From Nitrospiraceae bacterium (GTDB lineage Bacteria; Nitrospirota; Thermodesulfovibrionia; UBA6902), in the NCBI GenBank assembly GCA_003599425.1, contig QZKC01000001.1, positions 1-42,843 on the forward strand: a DNA stretch of 42,843 bases, read 5' to 3'. Shown in pieces: positions 35,353-42,843 of this stretch. The translations under genes were made by a program, and so were the position numbers. How positions within the stretch are numbered: the first letter of the stretch is position 1; every line of letters begins with the position of its first letter. Below the pieces are notes generated by a model that was given only the letters and a program-made list of their open reading frames with translations, was not told the origin of the DNA and searched no databases.

Positions 35353-36633
35353 ATGATGACCATGGTAGCTGTAGTTTTTGTGCTCGCATATTCAATGATC
35401 GCGCTCGAGCACCCTATTAAAATAAACAAGTCCGCCACGGCGCTGATCGCCGCAGGTTTGATGTGGACCTTTTATTCCTTTGCAAGTCCCGTCGGGGTTG
35501 AAGGCGTAATCCACCAGCTTACTGAAAAACTGGCCGAGACCGCAGCCATCGTCTTCTTCCTAATCTGCGCCATGACCATTGTCGAGGTGACCGACGCACA
35601 CGGAGGCTTTGAGGTTATCACCGAGCGCATCAAGGCGACAAAGTTGACGAGCCTGCTCTGGATTATCGGCTTTATCACCTTTTATCTCTCGTCGATTCTC
35701 GACAATATGACCACCACAATCGTAATGGTCGCCCTGATGAAGCGCCTGCTCAAGGAGCATAAACAACGCCTCTTCTTTGCGGGCATTATTGTAATCGCCG
35801 CGAATGCAGGCGGTGCCTGGTCGCCTATCGGCGATGTGACGACCACTATGCTCTGGATCGGCGGACAGGTCACAACAGTCAATATTATGAAGACAACCTG
35901 GATTGCTTCTATGGTCAATCTGCTGGTCCCACTTGTTATAGCCTCCTTCATCCTTAAGGGACCTGTTGTGCCCCCGGACAAGCTCGAAAACGGCGCCACG
36001 ACCACCTCCCAGTTCGAAAAGAACCTGATGTTCTTCATGGGTATGGGCTCGCTAATCTTCGTACCGATATTCAAGGCAGTTACGCATCTGCCCCCATACC
36101 TCGGTATTTTGCTGGCACTCGGCGTGCTCTGGTTTGTAGGCAATATCCTGCATCGCAACAAACCTGATGAAGAGAAGGACCACCTCAGGCTGGCCAAGGC
36201 CCTCAAGCGCATTGATATGGCTTCGGTCGTATTCTTCATAGGCATACTGTTAGCCGTGGCTACCCTTTCCGCCAACGGCATGCTCCCCGCATTAGCCCAG
36301 TGGCTCGATGCAAAACTCGGCAGCCAGACCCTGATAGTTATTATCATCGGTATGGTTTCCGCAATTGTGGACAACATTCCCCTTGTGGCCGCTTCCATGG
36401 GCATGTACCCGCTGGCCCAGTTCCCGCCGGACTCCTTTCTCTGGGAATTTATGGCGTACTGCGCCGGCACCGGCGGCTCTATGCTGATCATCGGCTCGGC
36501 TGCGGGCGTTGCTGCAATGGGATTGGAGAAGATCGAGTTCTTCTGGTACGCGCGCCGCATAGGGCCTCTCGCCCTTGCCGGGTATTTCGCCGGCGTGGCG
36601 GCCTATATCATTCAATACAGGTTGCTGCATTAA
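35353..36633 (+). CDS. nhaD: NhaD-type sodium:proton antiporter
   Basis: TAAIVFFLICAMTIVEVTDAHGGFEVI, LSSILDNMTTTIVMVALM, ANAGGAWSPIGDVTTTMLWIGG, SAIVDNIPLVAASMGMYP. Confidence 0.93.
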   Translation: MMTMVAVVFVLAYSMIALEHPIKINKSATALIAAGLMWTFYSFASPVGVEGVIHQLTEKLAETAAIVFFLICAMTIVEVTDAHGGFEVITERIKATKLTSLLWIIGFITFYLSSILDNMTTTIVMVALMKRLLKEHKQRLFFAGIIVIAANAGGAWSPIGDVTTTMLWIGGQVTTVNIMKTTWIASMVNLLVPLVIASFILKGPVVPPDKLENGATTTSQFEKNLMFFMGMGSLIFVPIFKAVTHLPPYLGILLALGVLWFVGNILHRNKPDEEKDHLRLAKALKRIDMASVVFFIGILLAVATLSANGMLPALAQWLDAKLGSQTLIVIIIGMVSAIVDNIPLVAASMGMYPLAQFPPDSFLWEFMAYCAGTGGSMLIIGSAAGVAAMGLEKIEFFWYARRIGPLALAGYFAGVAAYIIQYRLLH

Positions 36634-36640
36634 TTAAAGC

Positions 36641-36707
36641 CAGTGTCAGTGATTAGTGTCAGTGTCAGGCGGGGTTTTACTGACACTGTTCATTTGCACT
36701 GACACTA
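36641..36707. repeat. AGTGTCAGTG repeat with inverted arms, downstream of nhaD
   Basis: CAGTGTCAGTGATTAGTGTCAGTGTCAG ... ACTGACACTGTTCATTTGCACTGACACT. Confidence 0.75.
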
Positions 36708-36767
36708 TATAATCTTCTTCCCTGAATCTCCCTAAATATTGTATTCTTAAACACGAGGGCAAATTCG

Positions 36768-38498
36768 ATGAACCTGAAAATCTGGCATAAGATGATCATA
36801 GGGATATCGATCCCTTCCCTTGTTGTCATCATAGGCGGTCTCCTGACCCTTTACTATCTCAATAACGTAAAGACCAGGCATGGCTTTGTCGAGATCGCCG
36901 ACGATCTGAGGGAACGTGTCCTTGAGATCCGGCGAAATGAAAAGAATTTTCTCCTGCATAAGACCACTGAATATTACAAGTACTTCAAAAGTTCGATATC
37001 CATCCTCCAAAGATCTGCAAGCAATATACCTGAGGCAATAATCGACCAGGTCGGGAAGAGCGAGTTCTTACTACTGAGAAATTCGATCCAGAACTACCAG
37101 GACCTGCTGAACAACCTGCTGGAAAACTATCTCCATGAAGAACGCCAGGTTGAAAAAGTGAGAGAGGAAGGCAGGCATCTGGAATCCTTTGTTGCAAAGA
37201 AAAACCATGCAGTTGAGCTCTCAACGGATTTTGTTCTGAACCTGAGGCGGTTTGAAAAAAACTATATGCTCTTCCGCGACAAAGCGTCATTTGATGAGTT
37301 GAACAAAGGGCTGGCCCAGTTTGACAATATCATCCCGTTCTGCATCGAATGCATCAGATATGCCAACGCCATAAATGAACTCCTTAACGTTCACACAGAC
37401 CAGACCAGACTTGAAGGCAGCCTGCAGATCATCGGCAACAAACTGGAAGAAATAACGAACACAATTTCAATCAGGGAAAGAGAAAATGTCAGGTCGTTTT
37501 TTTCCGTAACACAGCACCGTCTTTTGATAGTTCTTGTACTTCTCTGCGTGATGGGCCCACTCTTTGTATATAAAACAGCGACACATATTGTTAAGCCGAT
37601 AAAGCGGCTTGCTGAGATCACCAAGAGAATCTCCGAGGGCGACCTGTCCCTGAGGGCTCCCCTGAAAGAGCATGATGAGACCTTTCAGCTTTCCCAGTCC
37701 TTTAACACCATGCTCGACAAGCTCCAGTTCACCCAGCAGTCTCTTGAGAGGAGCCTCGAACTTCTGCATGAAAAACATGTCGAGGCCGAGAAACGCGCCT
37801 CGCTGGGCTTCCTCGTCTCAGGGGTGGCCCATGAACTGAACAATCCCCTGAACAATATATCCCTCACTGCGGAAACAATGAAAGAAGACCTGGATACAAT
37901 GACCCGCGAAGAGCAGAAAGAATATATTCAGGACATCCTGACGCAGAGCGAACGTGCCAAGCATATCATTGAAGAACTGCTCGATTTTGTTGGAACGCGG
38001 AAATCAACTGCAATGGAGAAGCTGGATATTATCAACGTCCTCGGGGAATCTATACATCTTGTTTCAAACCAGCTAAAAGTTACCAATATTAAATTGAAAC
38101 TCGATGTGCCCCAATACCCTTTCTTCATAAAAGGCAACCAGAGCAAGATCGAGGAGATCTTCGTAAACATCATGGTAAATGCCATTCATGCCATGAAGGA
38201 TTCGGGTACGCTTACCATCTGCGCAAGGCCCGGTTCAGGACAGAGAAATATCTTTATTGATATTTCCGATACCGGATGCGGGATAGAAGAAAAAGAGATA
38301 AGAAATATTTTTGAACCTTTTTACACGACAAAGCCGGTCGGAGAAGGTACAGGGCTTGGACTTTCAGTTGCTTACAGCCTCGTATCAAAGCATAACGGAG
38401 ATATCAGCGTTAAAAGCAAGGTGGGTAAAGGCACGACATTCAGCATACGATTCCCGGCTTATGATGAAAGTTCCGTGCCGGAAATATCCAATACATGA
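36768..38498 (+). CDS. Membrane sensor histidine kinase (HAMP, HisKA, HATPase)
   Basis: N-terminal TM, HAMP ISEGDLSLRAPLKEHDE, GVAHELNNPLNNISLTAE, DTGCGIEEKEIRNIFEPFYTTKPVGEGTGLGLSVAYSLV. Confidence 0.94.
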   Translation: MNLKIWHKMIIGISIPSLVVIIGGLLTLYYLNNVKTRHGFVEIADDLRERVLEIRRNEKNFLLHKTTEYYKYFKSSISILQRSASNIPEAIIDQVGKSEFLLLRNSIQNYQDLLNNLLENYLHEERQVEKVREEGRHLESFVAKKNHAVELSTDFVLNLRRFEKNYMLFRDKASFDELNKGLAQFDNIIPFCIECIRYANAINELLNVHTDQTRLEGSLQIIGNKLEEITNTISIRERENVRSFFSVTQHRLLIVLVLLCVMGPLFVYKTATHIVKPIKRLAEITKRISEGDLSLRAPLKEHDETFQLSQSFNTMLDKLQFTQQSLERSLELLHEKHVEAEKRASLGFLVSGVAHELNNPLNNISLTAETMKEDLDTMTREEQKEYIQDILTQSERAKHIIEELLDFVGTRKSTAMEKLDIINVLGESIHLVSNQLKVTNIKLKLDVPQYPFFIKGNQSKIEEIFVNIMVNAIHAMKDSGTLTICARPGSGQRNIFIDISDTGCGIEEKEIRNIFEPFYTTKPVGEGTGLGLSVAYSLVSKHNGDISVKSKVGKGTTFSIRFPAYDESSVPEISNT

Positions 38499-38881
38499 AC
38501 CACTCATCCAGGCATAGCATAATGGTCGTTGATGATGAACCGATAGTCGGGAAAAGGCTTAAACGGCTTCTTGAAAGAGAGGGATATGCTGTTGAGACCT
38601 TTACCAGAGGCTCTCAGGCCCTTGAAGGCCTGGGGAGAAATCGTTACGACGTTATCATTACAGATATCATGATGGGCAATGTTGACGGTATGATGATCCT
38701 GGAATACGTTAAGAGCAATTATCCGGATATACCGGTAATTATAATTACCGGGTATGGGAAAAAGGAAATCGCAGAAGAAGCATACAGGAAGGGTGTCCAC
38801 TCGTTTATCATAAAACCATTCAGAATTGACGAGTTAAAGGCAGTTGTCAAAGAAGCGCTCTCGGGTGCGGACAAGGACTGA
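38495..38881 (+). CDS. Response regulator receiver protein
   Basis: IMVVDDEPIVGKRL, DVIITDIMMGNVDG, IITGYG, IIKPFRIDEL; ATGA overlap with the upstream kinase. Confidence 0.94.
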   Translation: MNHSSRHSIMVVDDEPIVGKRLKRLLEREGYAVETFTRGSQALEGLGRNRYDVIITDIMMGNVDGMMILEYVKSNYPDIPVIIITGYGKKEIAEEAYRKGVHSFIIKPFRIDELKAVVKEALSGADKD

Positions 38882-38979
38882 GAGCGTACTTCGTAATGCC
38901 TCGCAGCATCACTTTGTCTTTGCGTATAATATTTTCAGTATGACCCTAAAAGGATCTGGGATAACCCGCTTTTAGCAAT

Positions 38980-39819
38980 TTATTTTTTCTTTCGTCTGTC
39001 CAGGTTGGAATTCAGAAGCCTGGTACAGGAACCCAAATCTGCAGATCGTATATTATCCAGCACAAAATCCTTTTCTTTAATGCTCCTGATTGCATCTTCA
39101 ACACCTGCCTGGGCTGCGAAAAGGCAAGGGGTACTGTAAAGAACGATTGATGCACCATTTTCTGCCAGGGTCGCTAAGTCATACCAGGGCGATTTGCCAC
39201 CGGCCAATTGATTATAGACGACCGGCTTATTAACTTTATCCCTTAACCGTTTAATCATCCCTACGTTATTTACAGCATCTACTAACACCGCATCAGCGCC
39301 TGCGTCAGAGAAGGCCCTGGCCCTTTCCAGAGCTTCTTTCTCGTCATGAACATCCGTGCGTGCTATCACGACGAGATCACGTCTTGCATAGAGAACTTTA
39401 TTCAACTTCACGAGGAACTGTTCCAATTCCAGAATCTCCTTGCCATCGTAGTGGCCGCAGCGGCGAGGTCTTTTCTGATCCTCAATAACTATACCTGATG
39501 CCCCAATGGCTTCCAGCAATGACACTACATGGCATGCTACTTCGCTATCCGCATATCCATCATCGATATCCACCAAAAGGTGGTGATTTGGCAGTACAGT
39601 TCTTATTCTCTGAACAAACGCTGTCATATCCGACCAGGCAATAAATCCAATGTCAGGAAGCCCGTAATAGCTGGCTGCAAAACTAAAGCCACTAATAAAA
39701 AGAGCATTGTAGTACTTGGCAGCAACAGTTGCTGAAAACACATCGTAAACCCCAATTATAGGGGTAACTGTTTCCTTATTTATTTCGTTCCGAAAAAGTT
39801 CTCCGTAGCTTTGAATCAT
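38980..39819 (-). CDS. Isocitrate lyase/PEP mutase superfamily protein (probable C-C lyase)
   Basis: GVYDVFSA, DIDDGYAD, IEDQKRPRRCGHYDGKEI (Cys-containing loop), VIARTD. Confidence 0.88.
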   Translation of the reverse strand: MIQSYGELFRNEINKETVTPIIGVYDVFSATVAAKYYNALFISGFSFAASYYGLPDIGFIAWSDMTAFVQRIRTVLPNHHLLVDIDDGYADSEVACHVVSLLEAIGASGIVIEDQKRPRRCGHYDGKEILELEQFLVKLNKVLYARRDLVVIARTDVHDEKEALERARAFSDAGADAVLVDAVNNVGMIKRLRDKVNKPVVYNQLAGGKSPWYDLATLAENGASIVLYSTPCLFAAQAGVEDAIRSIKEKDFVLDNIRSADLGSCTRLLNSNLDRRKKK

Positions 39820-39823
39820 TTAA

Positions 39824-42499
39824 TCATACCTCCTTGTTAAGTGATTTCTCCGGATTATTCTTTTGTTCCAGTTTATTATGTATATTGGCAAGATATGTGT
39901 TAAGTAATTGGCTCCAGATGTCAAGGTAATATTCCCGGTCCAGGTCTGAGTGATAAGCTCCCTGTATCACATGCTTAATAACTCCGCCTGCCGCAAGGTT
40001 GCTCCAGTCAGCATCAGCAGCATGATTGCCTATTTCTGCCTGTACGATTATGATTTCTTTTGGATATTTTTTCTGAATAAAATCACGGGAAGCCCGGCGA
40101 TATACACTCCCCATATAACCTGATCTGAGTGACGGAGGCAAAGGCCGGCTGGATAATAAGAAGTAGGCTTCATAGAGTAACGGGGAAAATACCGATTTTA
40201 CAAGTGGTCTTATTCCTCCCCTCTCTGATATGTAGGAAACTTTTTTGGAAAAAGGAAGCTTGGCGAGATTTTTTAGATGCCGGCGAATCCAATGTTTCTG
40301 TGTTGTAAACACTCTCCTGCCGGAGTTTGCACGTGCACTTGAAAGCAATGGCTCAATCAAAAACAATAAAGCGACATCTTCACCCTGCTCAAGCAATTGA
40401 TGAGCGATTTCAAAAGCGTATCTTGCTCCCCAGCAGTAACCGCCCAGAAAATAGGGCCCTGAGGGCTGAATAGTGAGTATCTCCTGAACATAATGGGAGG
40501 TTATTTCCTTTGTAGTCTTAAAACGTGCCCGCATTCCGTCAATGCCCTGCATTGTCAAGGCATACAAAGGCTGATCCTTTCCCAGATAGCCTGGCAATAA
40601 TGAACTTAGCTGCACTGATTGGAGCCAGAAAAGAGGATGTTTTGTGCCTCTGGTTTGAATCGGGAAAAGTGTGTAGAAGTCAGGCGATGAAGTTTTTTCT
40701 GCTGCCGAGCTTTGTCTATGATCAATTTCTTCTGCCAGCTCAGTCAGCACAGGATATTGAAATATAGTGAGAACCGGCGTTTCAAATCCAAACTCATCAG
40801 TGAGCAGAGTTATCACTTGCATAGCAAGAAGGGAGTCTCCACCCAAAATGAAAAAATTATCGTGCTTTCCTATTTTCTCGAGTCCCAGCAGTTTTCGCCA
40901 GATTTTTGCGATTACATGTTCTGTTTCTGTTTCAGGGGAAGCGAACTTGGGATGCAAAAGGTCAGACAGTTTTTCAGCTAATCCTATCCTCTGCACTTTT
41001 CCAGTTGGACCTTTCGGAATGCTGTCGACAAAGAGGACCTGCTGGGGTACCTTATAAGGAGCTAAACGATCTGCAACATATTGACGAAGCTCTCTTTCGG
41101 TAACGGCTTTCTCTTTGTCTATTACAGTGACAACTGCTACCGTTTCACCAAGGCGGTTGTGAGGTACACTGAATGCTACGGCCTGCAGCACAGAGGGATG
41201 TTCCAATAGCACGTCGTCTATTTCCCGAGGAGAGATCTTTTGTCCCCCACGATTAATTATTTCTTTTAAGCGGCCTGAAATATAGAGATAACCTTCTTCG
41301 TCGAGATACCCCAGGTCTCCGGTCCTGAACCATCCACGGGAAAATGCCTTATCGTTGGCATCCGGGTTATTTTCATAGCCCTTCATCACATTTTCTCCCC
41401 GTATCACAATTTCTCCTGTGTCACCGTTCGGCAGTATATAGTCCTTGTCATCCATAATAGCAACGTCAGGGCCTGCGGGCAGGCCTACTGATCCTGGTTT
41501 GCGCACGAGTGGAGGCATAGGATTGGTTGCCATCTGGTGAGCTGCTTCTGTCATGCCATAGGCTTCAATGACCGGGACGTTGAAAGTGGCTTCAAGTTTT
41601 TTCATGATTATTGGAGGTAATGAAGAGGATGAAGATCGGATAAAACGGAATGCAGCTTTATTGGCCCGTGATGTGTGCTTTTCCGCTAATTCAAGAACGA
41701 GCTGATGAATAGTAGGAACAGATGTATACCATGTAGGGTGAAATCTTTCTATCCAGTCAAAGAAACTCTTATCAGAGAACCCTGAGGTGCATATAACACT
41801 TCCTTTTACACTTAATGAGGAGAGAAGGGCAGCGATCAACCCGTGAATATGAAACAATGGCATGACATTCAGGCAACGATCAGAAGCATTAAGTTGTAAT
41901 GACGTGCTTACATTGAAAGCTGAAGCAAAAATATTCCTCTGCGCCAAGGGGACTATTTTGGGTCGTGAAGTAGTCCCGGAAGTATGCAGAATGAGCGCAG
42001 TATCATCAGGGCCTGAAAAACCTTTATTTGCAGAAGCAGATATTCCCCCGTTGAATTCAAGATTAAAAAGTCCTGCTTCAGCCTCCTTAAGGGGAATCAG
42101 CTCTATAATGGGGATGTTGCATGATCTGGCTACTGAACGTACTGGAGAATCCATTTCAGCTTGAACTATCACTGCCCTTGCATTAATATCCGAAAGGTAG
42201 AAGTCGAATTCTTTTTCTTTATATGCAGGATTTAAAGGAGCAATGATCGCACCTGCGATAACGGACAAAAAAGCAACAGCCATTTCGGGGCCATTGGGGA
42301 GGACCACAGCTATGCGATCATTTCTGCCTAACCCGTAGTCATTCAGCAAACAAATCACATGATCAACATGCTGGTACATCTGTCCATACGAAAGTGTTTT
42401 CCGGTCCGGAGCTAAAATAGCAGGTAATGCGGGGCCCTTTTTTACTGATTCCAGAAAATCTCCGGCAGAATGAAATTTATGCTTAGAAGAATCATTCAT
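39824..42499 (-). CDS. Adenylation (acyl-CoA-synthetase-like)-carrier-thioesterase protein
   Basis: A domain LHTSGTTSRPKIVPL, YGMTEAAH, GWFRTGDLGYLDEEGYLYISGRLKEIINRGGQKISP; carrier FFILGGDSLLAMQVI; thioesterase YFLGGYCWGARYAFEIA; terminal His region GAYHSDLD. Confidence 0.92.
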   Translation of the reverse strand: MNDSSKHKFHSAGDFLESVKKGPALPAILAPDRKTLSYGQMYQHVDHVICLLNDYGLGRNDRIAVVLPNGPEMAVAFLSVIAGAIIAPLNPAYKEKEFDFYLSDINARAVIVQAEMDSPVRSVARSCNIPIIELIPLKEAEAGLFNLEFNGGISASANKGFSGPDDTALILHTSGTTSRPKIVPLAQRNIFASAFNVSTSLQLNASDRCLNVMPLFHIHGLIAALLSSLSVKGSVICTSGFSDKSFFDWIERFHPTWYTSVPTIHQLVLELAEKHTSRANKAAFRFIRSSSSSLPPIIMKKLEATFNVPVIEAYGMTEAAHQMATNPMPPLVRKPGSVGLPAGPDVAIMDDKDYILPNGDTGEIVIRGENVMKGYENNPDANDKAFSRGWFRTGDLGYLDEEGYLYISGRLKEIINRGGQKISPREIDDVLLEHPSVLQAVAFSVPHNRLGETVAVVTVIDKEKAVTERELRQYVADRLAPYKVPQQVLFVDSIPKGPTGKVQRIGLAEKLSDLLHPKFASPETETEHVIAKIWRKLLGLEKIGKHDNFFILGGDSLLAMQVITLLTDEFGFETPVLTIFQYPVLTELAEEIDHRQSSAAEKTSSPDFYTLFPIQTRGTKHPLFWLQSVQLSSLLPGYLGKDQPLYALTMQGIDGMRARFKTTKEITSHYVQEILTIQPSGPYFLGGYCWGARYAFEIAHQLLEQGEDVALLFLIEPLLSSARANSGRRVFTTQKHWIRRHLKNLAKLPFSKKVSYISERGGIRPLVKSVFSPLLYEAYFLLSSRPLPPSLRSGYMGSVYRRASRDFIQKKYPKEIIIVQAEIGNHAADADWSNLAAGGVIKHVIQGAYHSDLDREYYLDIWSQLLNTYLANIHNKLEQKNNPEKSLNKEV

Positions 42500-42843
42500 T
42501 CGTTTTATTATCCCTATAGCGATTGTTCTGTACGTATTTATTGAAAAAACGCCTTATTCTTTCAGAGCTTGATGTATTCTTGAAAGTTGAGTGTATAATT
42601 CTGGTGAAAATACACCCCCCATTACAATATATTTTTCGTATCTCAAATATGGAGAAACTTGCTCAGATGCAGCCTGACAGATCAAAAAATAAATAACAAA
42701 TATTGACTTAATTATCATGAAACCTTAAAAGTGTCAATACCAACCGGGTGTGCGACAAATTTATTGGTAAAGGGAATTAAGCGCATATCCGATTCTCCCA
42801 GAAATCTTCCCAACGATTGCTGAACAGGCAACAACGTAATGCG

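Noticed and set aside
35682-36560. 292-aa minus-strand ORF
   Set aside because: Fully antisense to the clearly recognisable nhaD; Ser/Pro/Thr-rich low-complexity translation with no family motifs.
31065-36633. Cluster as a phage or integrative element
   Set aside because: No integrase, portal, terminase, tRNA attachment site or conjugation genes are visible.
42500-42843. Possible additional gene at the right edge
   Set aside because: No ORF with coding character; AT-rich intergenic sequence with no recognisable RNA gene.

Overview
This 42.8-kb window is dense bacterial chromosome, possibly Nitrospirota or Deltaproteobacteria-like by gene content, though I cannot verify the taxon. I find about 35 protein-coding genes, no rRNA or tRNA that I could recognise, no CRISPR array and no intact prophage. 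Recognisable blocks, left to right: (1) NYN-domain protein, exported MsrB and a PAS-GAF histidine kinase; (2) ilvD-ilvB-ilvN on the minus strand, with two different inverted-repeat elements between the genes; (3) DUF465 protein, a TatD/radical-SAM fusion, truA and a tetraheme-type cytochrome c; (4) a type I restriction-modification locus (R-M-S) with a toxin-antitoxin pair between hsdM and hsdS, followed by a REP pair and a decayed RAYT transposase; (5) PckG, a VTT/DedA-like membrane protein and a 567-aa tandem kinase-like protein; (6) a sigma-54 regulator divergent from a TauE/SafE transporter and universal-stress-protein operon, followed by a truncated kinase remnant and two receiver proteins, one lacking the phosphoacceptor Asp; (7) a PEP-synthase-like phosphotransferase with a non-canonical C-terminus; (8) a GntR / CBS / SLC13 permease / LCIB-family carbonic anhydrase / NhaD cluster interleaved with an unusual GTTGAA heptad inverted-repeat family that has also entered a coding sequence; (9) a two-component pair; (10) an isocitrate-lyase/PEP-mutase-family lyase next to an adenylation-carrier-thioesterase megaenzyme. 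The best candidates for something undescribed are the possible inorganic-carbon/sodium cluster in block 8, its heptad repeats, the tandem kinase-like protein, and the lyase plus A-T-TE pair. All functional assignments come from reading the sequence only; no searches were run.
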